DNA of 64,000 nucleotides, from NCBI GenBank assembly GCA_965224525.1, contig OZ245050.1, positions 4,712,001 to 4,776,000 of the forward strand, given 5' to 3'. Source of the DNA: Granulosicoccus sp036478565 (GTDB lineage: Bacteria > Pseudomonadota > Gammaproteobacteria > Granulosicoccales > Granulosicoccaceae). Under the pieces are notes generated by a model. It worked only from the letters and a program-made list of their open reading frames with translations. It did no database searches and had not been told where the DNA came from. Shown piece by piece: positions 52,470 through 62,457 of this stretch. The first letter of the stretch is position 1. Each line of letters starts with the position of its first letter. The translations under genes and the position numbers were made by a program.

Positions 52470-52916
52470 TCAGTAAAGCCCTGGTATTAGTCGACGGCTA
52501 CGGCCTATATAGGCGCGGTAGTCAGGGTAAGTCTCTGCGAGCAAGGACTCTTCCCGGTTTATTTTCAACAACAGGACAACGACAAGTAACAACAACCATG
52601 CCCCGTTGATCCATTCACCGTGGATCAATGTAAGGCCGCCACAGCCCAGCAGCACAGAGCTGTACATTGGGTGACGGATGGTTTTATATGGGCCACGCTC
52701 TACCAGTTCACCGTTACGAACCGGCTCCGGCAGAACTGAAAGGTTGCGTATGCGCATAGCAACAACGGCACTGAACGCAAGCAACATCGCCGCGACAATA
52801 ATCACCCAGCCGGTGGCAGAGACGATGCTCGTCAGGCGCAGCCCATCGAGTGGTGATGCTATCAATGCGATAAGAACAAATTGGGCGGTAACCAGAATAC
52901 CTGAATAGGGATTCAT
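52470..52916 (-). CDS. Isoprenylcysteine carboxyl methyltransferase-like protein
   Basis: A 148-residue membrane protein with the ICMT/PEMT signature (GPYKTIRHPMYSSVLL) near residues 76-91 and a C-terminal EESLLAETYPDYRAYIGRSR motif. These small enzymes methylate lipids or lipid-like substrates with S-adenosylmethionine; the substrate here is unknown. It overlaps the TetR gene stop, so they form an operon. Confidence 0.85.
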   Translation of the reverse strand: MNPYSGILVTAQFVLIALIASPLDGLRLTSIVSATGWVIIVAAMLLAFSAVVAMRIRNLSVLPEPVRNGELVERGPYKTIRHPMYSSVLLGCGGLTLIHGEWINGAWLLLLVVVLLLKINREESLLAETYPDYRAYIGRSRRLIPGLY

Positions 52917-53512
52917 CGTTGCCAGTTGTCTACGAAGTGGTTAATCATCATATCGACTATACGGCGATCAGCATGTGTTGTCTCCAGATAGAGTTGATCG
53001 GTCAGACTCAGAGCGGCAGCGCCATGCACGCCTGACCACAATGCGCGCGCACCTACACTTACATCCATATCCGAGGCGTTGGGGTCCAGTTTACGCAACT
53101 CTGATTCGACCAATGCAAAAAGCGACTGAATGCGTGTACTGAGCTGTTCGGGTGTGTTGACTCCAGCCAATGCTATTGGCCGGAACATCAGGTTAAACTG
53201 GTGAGTGTGCTCTTCAGCAAATGCCAGATAGGCAAGGGCCATGGATTGAATCGAGTCTTCAGGGCTTTTTGCCGCCTTCTGAGCGGCCACACACTGAGCT
53301 TGCAAGCTGTCCAGACCCACTGCATTGACATGCAGAAAGATATCCTGCAGGTTTGTGAATATGGAGTAGAGCATGCCGGGTGTATAGCCAACTGCCTGGG
53401 CAATTTGCCGGGCTGTCACGCTCTCAGCACCTTTTTGCTGAACCAGCATCAAGGTGGCATCCACAATCAGTTGATGAAGTTCTTCTCTGCTGTGTTCGCT
53501 GCGCCGGCCCAT
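52913..53512 (-). CDS. TetR-family transcriptional regulator
   Basis: A 199-residue protein with an N-terminal helix-turn-helix (ARQIAQAVGYTPGMLYSIF near residues 34-52) and a WHG-like ligand domain (ALWSGVHGAAALSLTDQL). Likely regulates itself and the adjacent methyltransferase gene; the ligand is unknown. Confidence 0.88.
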   Translation of the reverse strand: MGRRSEHSREELHQLIVDATLMLVQQKGAESVTARQIAQAVGYTPGMLYSIFTNLQDIFLHVNAVGLDSLQAQCVAAQKAAKSPEDSIQSMALAYLAFAEEHTHQFNLMFRPIALAGVNTPEQLSTRIQSLFALVESELRKLDPNASDMDVSVGARALWSGVHGAAALSLTDQLYLETTHADRRIVDMMINHFVDNWQR

Positions 53513-53721
53513 GGTGATTTCCTGGGTTAGTTAGTTTGGTGATTCGTGGCCAGGCCGTTGGGTTGAGGCATTGGCTTTAGACATGGAATAAGTAAATTAT
53601 CCTACGTCAAGAGACTAACTGCCGTCTTGTATTTTCCCTAAGCGGCGGTTTGACTAAAGCCCAAGTACCAAGGTAGGAGCGACAGTGTTGCTTAGCCCAA
53701 AGGGTGATTTTCAATGTGTTT

Positions 53722-53838
53722 TTAACTATGTTTTGCAAAATAAGTCATTATCTCAGCTTTGGTCATTTCTTTGGTCTGGTTTGAAAAGCAGTAGTAGTCA
53801 GGCCTATGATCACTGAAATATTGCATATCCATTATTAA
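53722..53838 (-). pseudogene. C-terminal fragment of a GFA-family gene cut by the IS
   Basis: The minus strand left of the IS encodes MDMQYFSDHRPDYYCFSNQ and then TKEMTKAEIMTYFAKHS before a TAA at 53724-53722. Joined to the main part at 56476 through one ATTAA copy, the reading frame continues without a break (DGLI to MDMQ). This is the tail expected for GFA-family proteins. Confidence 0.78.
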
Positions 53839-53918
53839 TGCGTATTCCGGTGATTGTGAACACCTATTCCGGCCGAACGTGAACACCTGACAGACCAACG
53901 CATCGGCGAGTCGTCTTT

Positions 53919-54681
53919 TTACTGCAAGTGTTCACCTTCCGTCAACTGGCCCAGCACTTTGCGCATCGATTCGCCGGTGAGCTTCAGGGCGTGGGCGTTG
54001 TGCATGAGTCGGTCCAGAATGGCGTCGGCCAATGTGTTTTCACCAATGCTGTCGTACCACTGATCGGTGGGCAACTGGCTGATGACGACCGTGGAGCTGC
54101 AGCCGTGGCGGTCGTCAAGAATTTCCATCAGATCGTACCGGTGTGATGGTTGTAGTGGCTCAAGCGCCCAGTCGTCCAATATGAGAACGCTAAGCCGGGA
54201 CAGCTGCTTGATGCTTGAGCAGCTTGGCGTAGCTACCGTCGGCTTTGGCTTGAGTGAGCTCCAGGAACAGCCGTGACATTCGGAAGTAACGCACTCGATA
54301 GTCGCGTAAACACGCCGCGTGACCGACAGCGCAGGCCAGATAGGTTTTGCCGCTGCCGCAGGGACCGGTGAGCAGCAGATTCTGGTGACGCTCGATCCAG
54401 TCGCACTGCGCCAATCTGGCCACCACATCCTTCTTGATGTTGCGACCATGACCGTAATCAATCTGCTGTACCGTGGCCTGCAGTTTAAATTGTGCTTGTT
54501 GTATCAATCGATCTTGTTTGCGGTTCTCTCGCAGTATCTGCTCGCGTTCAAGCAACAGGTCGAGGCGTTGCGTGAACGCCAGAGCTTCAAAGGCAGACAC
54601 TTGCTGTTGTTGATGTTCCAGGGCTGTGGCCATACCGGACAACTTCAGTTCGCGTAGGCGGTTCAGTGTTTGTGCACTCAT
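53919..54681 (-). pseudogene. istB: IstB helper ATPase, frameshifted
   Basis: The first part (54681 to about 54212) encodes the N-terminus and Walker A (LLLTGPCGSGKTYLACAVGH); the second part (about 54210 to 53919) encodes Walker B (SVLILDDWALEPL) and the C-terminus in another frame. The break is a 7-base tandem duplication, TGCTTGA twice at 54205-54218 on the plus strand. Deleting one copy restores a continuous protein (KLLKQLSRLSVL). Confidence 0.88.
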
Positions 54682-54700
54682 GATAGGGATCTCTTTGGGT

Positions 54701-56248
54701 TTATTGGTTGAAGCTGCCGGAACCACGAACGTTCTCGTGGGATTGGGGAAGATTGCTGGTTAGATCAAGCTGTGTTTGCAACCGATCCCGATTGCTTTTC
54801 AGTACCGACTTGATTTGTTTGATCCGCATCAGCCCCTCTGCATTGGCCAGGCGGCAGGCATCGTTGAGGCGGCAAGTCGGATAGTCCTTGCTCAGATTTA
54901 GCAAGCCAAGACAAATACGGTAGGCTTGTTCTGGATGCGCTTTAGCTGTCAGCTGAGCATCCACCCACTGACGGGTATCGGGCCCTATCTTCGCTGCCCA
55001 ACCCAGGAGTCTGGCCGGCGTCCATTGCTGATGTTTTGCATGACGCTCTGGCATATGTGCCGCTTCGGTCGTTTGGCCAAAACCACTGCTTTTCAAGTGT
55101 GTTGCAACCAAATTGCCGCGGAAGTAGATGTGCAGAGTTTCATCCCCGGCATGCACCTCCAGCTTCTCTCCAACGTACTGATGTGGAACGGAGTAGTGGT
55201 GATCGTTGTATTGAACGTGATAGTCGATATTGACCTTGACCTTCTTGATGTCAACGTACTGGTAGGGTTGACGTGGCAGAGCACGCAATGCCGGTTTGTC
55301 TAATCGCTCGAACGCCTCCTTCCTGTTTCCAGGTAGCTGCTTGAATGCACGAGTGTTAAGATCAACGAGTAACTCACGGATACATTGATTAAGCTCGGCA
55401 AGAGAGAAGAAGGTATGGTGTCGCAGCCGCATGATGATCCAACGCAGAACAACCAAAACGCCGTTTTCGGCTTTTGATTTATCCTTCGGTTTATAGGGTC
55501 GAGCCGGTAGCACCGCCACCGCGTAATGCTCCGCTAATTGCTGGTAGCTGGGGTTGGTGTCCGGATCATAGCGACAAGCTTTGCTGACAGCACTGCGTAG
55601 GTTATCGGGTACCACGGCCTCGGTGACTCCTCCTAGAAAGTCAAACAACCGAACGTGACTCTGCAGCCAATCAGGCAGCTTTTGGGATCGAGTTGCTTCT
55701 GCATAGGTGTAGTTACTGGCACCAAGAACCGCGACAAAAATAGCAGCCTCGAACATAATTTCGCCGGTGCGATTGTCAACAATGGGTATGGTGGTACCGG
55801 CATAATCAATGAACGCTTTTTCACCCGCCCGATATGTCTGGCGCATTGAGCGGCGTTGTTTCTTGACCCATTGACGGTAACGCTCGCAGTACTGCGAATA
55901 GCTATAGCCGCGCTCGGGATTAGCCTGTCGATACTCTTCCCACAGCAGCTGCTTGGTCATGCCCTTGCGCTTGAGTTCCAGATGGGCTGTAGGCCAGTCG
56001 GGCTGTTCGAAACGTCGACTAATCGCCGGTGTGCTTGAGGGATAAAGCGTGCGCTCAAGCTCGGCTTCATCGAGTTCTGGTGGCAACGGCCAGCCTATAC
56101 CCAACCGCTCGGACTCCTTGAGCAACTTCTGAATGGCACCGACACTGAGGCCCGTGCTGGCCCGGATTTGTCGGATGGACAGCCCGGCGTGAAAACGTAA
56201 ACGGAGTACATCTTTGATGTGACGCATTGAAATCCTCGGGGCGGGCAT
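54701..56248 (-). CDS. istA: IS21 transposase IstA
   Basis: About 515 residues from ATG at 56248 (MPAPRISMRHIKDVLRLRF). It has an N-terminal helix-turn-helix (LSIRQIRASTGLSVGAIQKL) and a DDE core with the acidic residues in FIDYAG, VPDNLRSAV and KSKAENGV. Intact. With istB broken, the element probably cannot move on its own. Confidence 0.92.
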   Translation of the reverse strand: MPAPRISMRHIKDVLRLRFHAGLSIRQIRASTGLSVGAIQKLLKESERLGIGWPLPPELDEAELERTLYPSSTPAISRRFEQPDWPTAHLELKRKGMTKQLLWEEYRQANPERGYSYSQYCERYRQWVKKQRRSMRQTYRAGEKAFIDYAGTTIPIVDNRTGEIMFEAAIFVAVLGASNYTYAEATRSQKLPDWLQSHVRLFDFLGGVTEAVVPDNLRSAVSKACRYDPDTNPSYQQLAEHYAVAVLPARPYKPKDKSKAENGVLVVLRWIIMRLRHHTFFSLAELNQCIRELLVDLNTRAFKQLPGNRKEAFERLDKPALRALPRQPYQYVDIKKVKVNIDYHVQYNDHHYSVPHQYVGEKLEVHAGDETLHIYFRGNLVATHLKSSGFGQTTEAAHMPERHAKHQQWTPARLLGWAAKIGPDTRQWVDAQLTAKAHPEQAYRICLGLLNLSKDYPTCRLNDACRLANAEGLMRIKQIKSVLKSNRDRLQTQLDLTSNLPQSHENVRGSGSFNQ

Positions 56249-56475
56249 CGTTTGTTCTCGAAAAAACGAGGGACGATTACCCAAAGAGGTTGAAAGATCA
56301 ATACGTTAGAGAGGATTCCGGGTTGAACGTGAACACCTGTTCTGGCAACGTGAACAGCTATTCCGGAAAATCGGTAAAAGTGTTCACGTTCAAACCGGAA
56401 TGAGTGTTCACGTTGGACCGGAATCAGTGTTCACGTTCCGCCAGAATGACTGTTCACGTTGAGCCGGAATATGCA

Positions 56476-56780
56476 ATTAAGCCATCCAGGTTTTTAAATA
56501 GGCCGACAGGCATATTGTAGTCGCCACTTTCTTTGAGTTTAAAAAACAAATGAGTTCCACAATCAGAACAAAAGCCACGGGAAGCCCAGGATGAGGAATC
56601 ATACAATTTTACTTTCTCGCCACCGTTGATGCTTACATTTGTTCCACAGTGAAGGGCAAAAAATGGCGCACCTCCCCACCCTCTGCATGAGTCGCAATGG
56701 CACACAGTAAATTCGGGGTTAATCTCGTTTGCTGTAATTTCTACTGCACCACATAGGCAGCTTGCTGTTGAATTTAACAT
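56476..56780 (-). pseudogene. GFA-family protein, N-terminal part, cut by the IS
   Basis: Encodes about 100 native residues, then runs into the IS. The glutathione-dependent formaldehyde-activating (GFA) fold is shown by zinc-binding cysteines in CLCGAVEI, CHCDSCRGWG and CSDCGTHLF. Family enzymes bind zinc; the actual reaction of most members is unknown. The lost C-terminus survives at 53722-53838. Confidence 0.85.
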
Positions 56781-57156
56781 CTAATATTTTCCGTTAATTT
56801 ATGAGCAGACCACAATTTATCGCCTGATATTATGCCGTTAGGTGTGGCGGTTCAGCGAGATCAGGGCAAGCTTCTGCCCTAACCACAACAGATGGCCCCC
56901 ATCGAGCTGAGATGGTGGTGATAGCTAATGAGGTTCCCGCTCGCCAGATACTGTCCAGAGGACAACGTAGTTATTATTGCGCCACGCCTGAATCCGTTTT
57001 AGCGGCTACCGGCAAATATTACCAAATATTAAACAGTGTTCAAATCGGTTGTTTTTAATTGAACGATGTTTAATATAATGCTCAGACAGGTCGCTATACA
57101 GGTCTGTTGATGGTATTTAATTGAACAGTGTTTAATATAATTGGAGAACTTAAACC
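56781..57156. promoter_or_regulatory. Regulatory region ahead of the VIT/vWA gene
   Basis: Bases 56781-57020 show no gene. From 57029 on, three copies of TTRAAC-N3-GTTYAA lie at 57029-57043, 57059-57073 and 57121-57135; the last two are each followed directly by TATAAT. They look like operators overlapping promoters. Confidence 0.5.
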
Positions 57157-59412
57157 ATGAATAAACCACGTAAGTTATTGAAATTAAATATAAAAAAAGA
57201 ATGTGTGCGAAAACATCGATTTATGAATGTCTTATTATTACTGGGTGTCTGGTTTATGGGTGTCCAGAATGTGGGGGCGGCGGGGTTGCTGTCGCCGCGG
57301 GATGGGTCGGCGGCGCTGGAGCTGGCGGAGCAGCATGTGGAGGTGATGATTGAGAACGGTTATGCCGTGACACAGGTTGAGCAGGTGTTTCGCAACCCGC
57401 ATGCACAGGACGCGGATGGGATTTACAGCTTCCCAGTACCTGAAGGTGCAGCTGTTGGGGAGTTTACTTACTGGATAGACGGCGTACCGGTGCAGGCAGA
57501 GGTGCTGGAGAAAGAGGCTGCCCGCAAACTGCATGAAGCTGAAAAACAGCAGGGCCGGGAGACAGCGCTGGTAGAGCAGGATGCGTATCGCAGTTTCGAT
57601 GTAGAAGTGTCGCCTATACGTGCTGGTCAGGATGTGCGGATTCGACTGGTGTATTTGCAGCAGCAAAGTGTTGATCACTCGATGGGGCGTTATGTTTATC
57701 CACTGGAGGAAGGTGGTGTTGACCAGGTACGTGATCAGTTCTGGGCGCGTAATGAACAGATTGGTGAGGCATTTACATTTCGTCTGCATTTACGTTCGGC
57801 CTATCCGGTTGATGCTGTACGTGTGCCCAATGGACACGCCACGGTCAAGCAACTGGATTCCGGTGAGTGGGTGGTGACGATTGATGCCAAAACCGGGCAG
57901 GGGGATGCAAGCGGTGAAGGCTTGTCAGTTAGCGCCATTGAAAACGTACTCAGAGCTGATGAAATTATATTGGAGAGTGAGCAGGCTGGTGTTGCTGCAA
58001 ACCAGTCCAGCGGCAGTAGTGCGCATGGGTCAGGTTTTATGTACAAACAGCAAGCTGGGAATGCCAATGCTACGGTTGAAAATAAATCTGTCTTCTCACT
58101 TGATCATGACATTATCGTTTACTGGCGACTGGCTGAAAATCTGCCAGGTGCGGTCGACCTGGTGACATATCGTGAGTCTGGTAAAGCCAACGGTACCTTT
58201 ATGCTAACCCTGACGCCGGGTATTGACCTTGCACCAATTACCGAAGGCCGGGACTGGATATTTGTACTCGATACATCTGGCTCAATGGAAGGTAAATTTA
58301 CTGCACTGGTCGACGGTGTGCGCGGCGCACTTACATCGCTGAACCAGGCTGATCGGTTTAAAATCATTCTGTTCAGTGACAGTGCCAGCACGCTTACCAA
58401 TGGTTTTGAATCGGCTGATACAGCGTCGGTAAATGCAACGCTTGAAAAACTTGATCAATTGCGAGCCGGTGGCAGTACCAACCTGTTTGATGGTTTAAAG
58501 CAAGCCGTGAAGTCACTGGATGCTGATAGAACCACGGCAGTTTTACTAGTGACTGATGGTGTTGCCAATGTGGGGCCAACCGAACTCCGCCGATTCATGA
58601 AACTTATGGAGCCGATGGATATACGTCTGTTTACGGCGGTCATGGGTAACAGTGCCAACCGACCTTTGCTGGAGGGGTTGACGCGCTATTCGGAAGGTTT
58701 TGCCGTCAACGTTTCCAATGATGACGACATGGTGGGCTTGATGTTGCAAATGACCAGTAAAGTCACTCATGAAGCGCTGCACAAGGTGCGTCTATCCATC
58801 ATTGGTGTACGTACCCGTGATGTGACACCTGAAAAATTCTCACGTGTTTATCGAGGAGAGCAGTTGGTGATATTCGGCAGATACAGCGGTGATGGTATTG
58901 CGCGAATACGACTTGATACGGAAATTTCAGGTGAAGAGAAACACTACGAGTCAGAATTGCTATTTCCGGAAAATGCTACCGAAAATCCCGAGCTTGAGCG
59001 CTTGTGGGCATTTGCCACGATAGAAGAGCTCAAGGCGCAGCAGGACATCATTGGCAAGACCGATGATTCACGACAGGCGATTACTGATATGGCGCTGTCT
59101 CATGGTCTGGTAACGGATTACACCTCTCTGGTCGTTGTGCGCGATGAGGTGTTTCAGCAACAGGGTATTGATCGACGCAATGCTACGCGGGTTGAACGAG
59201 AGCGGCAGGCACGACAGGTTCGATCGGCACAACCTACAGCGCATACTCGTCAGGATACAAACACGCCTGCCTTTCCATCGCAGCGCCACACCACATCAAA
59301 CGGTGGCGGTGCTTTGGGCGGCTGGATACTGATGGTTCTGTTGCTGCTAGCAATGCTCCGCATCGGCCTTGGGCTGCATGACCGTGTTAATGATGCAAGT
59401 AATCGGCAGTGA
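57157..59412 (+). CDS. VIT and von Willebrand A domain surface protein
   Basis: A 751-residue exported protein. Signal peptide near residues 20-42, VIT domain at about 45-175 (VTQVEQVFRNPHAQDADGIY), vWA domain at about 365-535 with the metal-binding DTSGSM and VTDGVAN motifs, and a C-terminal glycine patch plus helix (GGGALGGWILMVLLLLAML) followed by basic residues, resembling a GlyGly-CTERM sorting tail. It is related to the marine proteobacterial sortase-target proteins, but no LPxTG motif or sortase is seen here. A GGAG site precedes the ATG. Confidence 0.87.
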   Translation: MNKPRKLLKLNIKKECVRKHRFMNVLLLLGVWFMGVQNVGAAGLLSPRDGSAALELAEQHVEVMIENGYAVTQVEQVFRNPHAQDADGIYSFPVPEGAAVGEFTYWIDGVPVQAEVLEKEAARKLHEAEKQQGRETALVEQDAYRSFDVEVSPIRAGQDVRIRLVYLQQQSVDHSMGRYVYPLEEGGVDQVRDQFWARNEQIGEAFTFRLHLRSAYPVDAVRVPNGHATVKQLDSGEWVVTIDAKTGQGDASGEGLSVSAIENVLRADEIILESEQAGVAANQSSGSSAHGSGFMYKQQAGNANATVENKSVFSLDHDIIVYWRLAENLPGAVDLVTYRESGKANGTFMLTLTPGIDLAPITEGRDWIFVLDTSGSMEGKFTALVDGVRGALTSLNQADRFKIILFSDSASTLTNGFESADTASVNATLEKLDQLRAGGSTNLFDGLKQAVKSLDADRTTAVLLVTDGVANVGPTELRRFMKLMEPMDIRLFTAVMGNSANRPLLEGLTRYSEGFAVNVSNDDDMVGLMLQMTSKVTHEALHKVRLSIIGVRTRDVTPEKFSRVYRGEQLVIFGRYSGDGIARIRLDTEISGEEKHYESELLFPENATENPELERLWAFATIEELKAQQDIIGKTDDSRQAITDMALSHGLVTDYTSLVVVRDEVFQQQGIDRRNATRVERERQARQVRSAQPTAHTRQDTNTPAFPSQRHTTSNGGGALGGWILMVLLLLAMLRIGLGLHDRVNDASNRQ

Positions 59413-59706
59413 TTCCCTTGTCATGAAAAGCCAGGCGGTCCATGCTGAAGACTGGGCCGCCTGTAAGTTCAGAGTTTTGTGGTTGTTTGCCGCTCTGTAT
59501 GGTGTATATATAATTTTCGAGTTTGTCGAGATATCTTTGTTGGAGATAAGTCTGATTTTACTAAGAGAGATAGAGTCAGATTTTTGCAGGTTAAGTACAT
59601 CGTATTTATGTCGGGCGGGAGAAACTGCAATGAGCTAGTCTGTTCAGTAGAATCTGTGAGTGTTGTGTTCTCAACATTCTTCTGGTTAGATAAAATAGAG
59701 GTTGCA

Positions 59707-60246
59707 ATGACTATTGAAGCGAATATTCCGTTGCTGGAAAATATATTGTCGGAGTGGCAGGAAACTATCGGCACTGAGTACGAGGGGTATAAAAATCATG
59801 TATACCGCATGATCCATTTTTGCCTTGCTCTTGAAGTATGCAATGAGGAGGATAAGGAGAAGATCATTATTGCGGGTGCATTCCATGATATCGGAATATG
59901 GATTGACAATACGATTGATTACATTCCCCCCTCACTACCGCCAGCTATGAAGTATCTGAAGGGCAGAGGTCTGGAAGCGTGGTCTGCCGAAATAGAGTTG
60001 ATGATTACCGAGCACCACAAAGTCAGGGGATACGAAAATTCAAATTATCCACTTGTTGAACTTTTTCGCAAAGGAGATCTGGTTGATTTTTCATTGGGGT
60101 TGTTCAAGTTTGGAATACCCGAGTCCTACATAAATCAGGTTAAAGCCGAGTTTCCAAATGCTGATTTCCATAAAAACCTGAGCAAGAGGGCGGGGAGGTG
60201 GTTTGTCAGGCACCCTTTGAATCCCGCGCCTATGATGAAGTGGTAG
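59707..60246 (+). CDS. HD-domain phosphohydrolase-like protein
   Basis: A 179-residue protein with the HD signature: KNHVYRMIHF near residue 24, GAFHDIGIW near 58 (the HD pair), and ITEHHKVRGYE near 102. HD proteins bind divalent metals and hydrolyse phosphate esters or nucleotides. The substrate is unknown. An upstream frame from 59479 adds an unlikely Cys-rich stretch; the ATG at 59707 is preferred. Confidence 0.75.
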   Translation: MTIEANIPLLENILSEWQETIGTEYEGYKNHVYRMIHFCLALEVCNEEDKEKIIIAGAFHDIGIWIDNTIDYIPPSLPPAMKYLKGRGLEAWSAEIELMITEHHKVRGYENSNYPLVELFRKGDLVDFSLGLFKFGIPESYINQVKAEFPNADFHKNLSKRAGRWFVRHPLNPAPMMKW

Positions 60247-60465
60247 TGTCTGAACATGTCAGGAGTCCCATCATCTGACGCCAGGTCAGTCCAGCTGCCT
60301 CCAGGGTGTGTGAAGGTCAGCACTTCTTCGACCTGGGTGTTTTGGCTTGTCGGAAAAGGGACTGATTCGGGCAGGCCATTTTCGCCCAGTATTGTGCAGC
60401 CTGAATCCCAGGTTTTGCCGCCACTTTTTATTAAGCCGTTAAGTGGCGCTCATCTGTCAACGTTG

Positions 60466-62259
60466 TTATTTTATTTCCTTGTCTTTTTCCCGTTTAACCA
60501 CAACAGGTTTTTGCACGACTGACAAATGCGGGAATGGAATATCCCATTGTTCACTGGTGCAGGTATTGATGCAGGCTGTTTGTATCATGCGTTTTATACG
60601 ACAATAGGATTTTGCTGCGCGACTGTCAAAGGTGGCGAATATCCAGTAGTCCAGAGACGAGCTGCCAGCCTCCTTTATCTCTACCTCGACATCCTTGACG
60701 AATTCCGCCACATCGCTACTCGCAAGAGATTCGCGTATGGCAGCTCTGAGAGTACGCGGTACATCATTGGTGGCGATGCTCTGGTGCTGGTAATCAATAC
60801 CAAAGTATTCGCTGACGCCAAAGCTGCCGCTGCGACTCAGATTGGTCATGCTTGCGGCATAGAAATCAGTTGTGGGCATGGACAGCATCTGTCCACCACG
60901 TTGCCGCAGTTCGACAGTATCCGGGTTCTGATCGATGACGACGAGCACTGTGTCGTCATCAAGTAATACCACATCACCGCGTGAGGTTGGGAACCATTGG
61001 TCCTTGCCTGCCGGCCGTGAAGTGACACCGTGGAGCTCAGCCAACGGGATACGCAGTACGCCATGCAGTTCGGGATTTCGCAATACGGTATACATATTGA
61101 TTGACTCCACTCGCCATGGCAGCCCCCGGTATTGAATGCGTTGGGTTTCGCGCATGGCGCCGATATTCAGCAAAAGTCGCGCCTCGCGCATATACCTGGG
61201 TAGTAGCTGACGAACACTGAGTGCCAGGCCGACAATTAACAGTATTAACAGTCCGAGAAGCAGCACATCACCGCGTTCGTAGAACACGACAAACACGGCA
61301 ATCATGATGGTTAAAAATGTTAGCGCGTGTACGCTGTACGCGACCAGTCGGTAACGTGTTCGACTTTCCGCAGTGTCCTTGTCGACCAACGTGTGGCGGT
61401 AGCCGCGCATGAGAAACTGGATACCGTACCAGACTGCAATACCTGCAGCTACAGCCATTAGCAATGTCAGGCCACGGCCTTTGATAAATCCGAGCACTGC
61501 TTCATAGATTGTTTGTGGCAAGGATTTGTCGCCTTGCAGATCTGCGATCTGAAAATGTGCAATCTCAATGGCGCTGTCTGCATCGTCACGGCGCTGCTGC
61601 CATGTAGTGTGCAGGCGGTTGAGCGAGCTGCCTAACGCGCCATCCGGATTTAATGCCAGTTGCGGCTTCAGCCTCAGCAATGCATTGTCTGCAGCGGCCA
61701 TCTCCTTCTGATGCAGTACGATGACATCATTGAGCTCCTTTAATCGACGTGGTTTCTCAGTCAGTTCCTTGAGACTGTCTATCACCGGTTGTGCAATCAG
61801 CGTGATGTCTTCTCGCCAGTCACTCTCTACCGTTGTCGGTTGTTCGACAAACAGGCTGGTATCAGCCCCGCCGGTTGCGATGCTCTCCAGTGTGCTACGC
61901 AGTTGACGGATGTCATTGCTGATGTTGTCAGCTTGCTTGCGCAAATCGTCTTTGTCTTGCTCGTTTGCAGCTTCGATGCGCTCTCCGAGCTTGCTGCGTT
62001 CGATCACTTTAGCGCTGATGACTTTCTGGATGTAGAGTAAACGCTCAAGTGTTGCGCGCTCGTCTGAAGCGGTTTTCTCTGCTGTTGTCGCGTCCTGATC
62101 ATTTTTTGAACCGATAGCTTCGGTTCGCGCGCTGTTTTCGTCGGAAAGATTTTCTGCTTGTAGCGGGATTGCCAATGCGAGGCAGGCCAGAGCAATAAAA
62201 AACCAACCAATGCCTTTTGCAGGCCATAAGCATGCAGGCCGAGTGTATTTTTCATGCAT
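60466..62259 (-). CDS. MscS-like mechanosensitive channel protein
   Basis: About 597 residues from MHEKYTRPACLW, with a signal peptide (ALACLALAIPLQAEN), a long coiled-coil periplasmic region (to about residue 255), about three membrane helices (near 265-360), and a soluble C-terminal domain ending in a region similar to the MscS beta/alpha tail (SSLDYWIFATFDSRAAKSYC, WDIPFPHLSVV). The pore-lining helix is poorly conserved compared with MscS. Function as a channel is inferred. Confidence 0.65.
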   Translation of the reverse strand: MHEKYTRPACLWPAKGIGWFFIALACLALAIPLQAENLSDENSARTEAIGSKNDQDATTAEKTASDERATLERLLYIQKVISAKVIERSKLGERIEAANEQDKDDLRKQADNISNDIRQLRSTLESIATGGADTSLFVEQPTTVESDWREDITLIAQPVIDSLKELTEKPRRLKELNDVIVLHQKEMAAADNALLRLKPQLALNPDGALGSSLNRLHTTWQQRRDDADSAIEIAHFQIADLQGDKSLPQTIYEAVLGFIKGRGLTLLMAVAAGIAVWYGIQFLMRGYRHTLVDKDTAESRTRYRLVAYSVHALTFLTIMIAVFVVFYERGDVLLLGLLILLIVGLALSVRQLLPRYMREARLLLNIGAMRETQRIQYRGLPWRVESINMYTVLRNPELHGVLRIPLAELHGVTSRPAGKDQWFPTSRGDVVLLDDDTVLVVIDQNPDTVELRQRGGQMLSMPTTDFYAASMTNLSRSGSFGVSEYFGIDYQHQSIATNDVPRTLRAAIRESLASSDVAEFVKDVEVEIKEAGSSSLDYWIFATFDSRAAKSYCRIKRMIQTACINTCTSEQWDIPFPHLSVVQKPVVVKREKDKEIK

Positions 62260-62457
62260 ATCGGGTTTGTGTTTTCCGATGCTGTGTTGGTGACGTTGGC
62301 ACGGTATCCGGCGCACGAGCGCGCATTGGTAGCAATTCTATCTTAGCGACAACCGTGCCTGATTGGGCGTCACCTTACTGACGCGCAGCCTTGGCAAGTT
62401 TATTAACAAGTGGCCGTAAAAAGTGGCAGTTGCAGTCAACAATTTAGGGCATATCGG

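Larger units (their letters stand above)
53839..56475 (-). mobile_element. IS21-like element with a frameshifted istB
   Basis: A 2637-base element flanked by ATTAA (53834-53838 and 56476-56480). Ends are TGCGTATTCCGG and its mirror CCGGAATATGCA. The right end (56320-56475) holds six copies of a GTTCACGTT/AACGTGAAC unit with a CCGGAAT partner, and the left end two, the repeated transposase-binding sites common to IS21. It differs in sequence from the copy at 2610-5976. Confidence 0.9.

Noticed and set aside
60256..60522. Plus-strand open frame between the HD gene and the MscS-like gene
   Set aside because: Biased, unlikely protein that runs into the end of the opposite-strand gene; no ribosome site.
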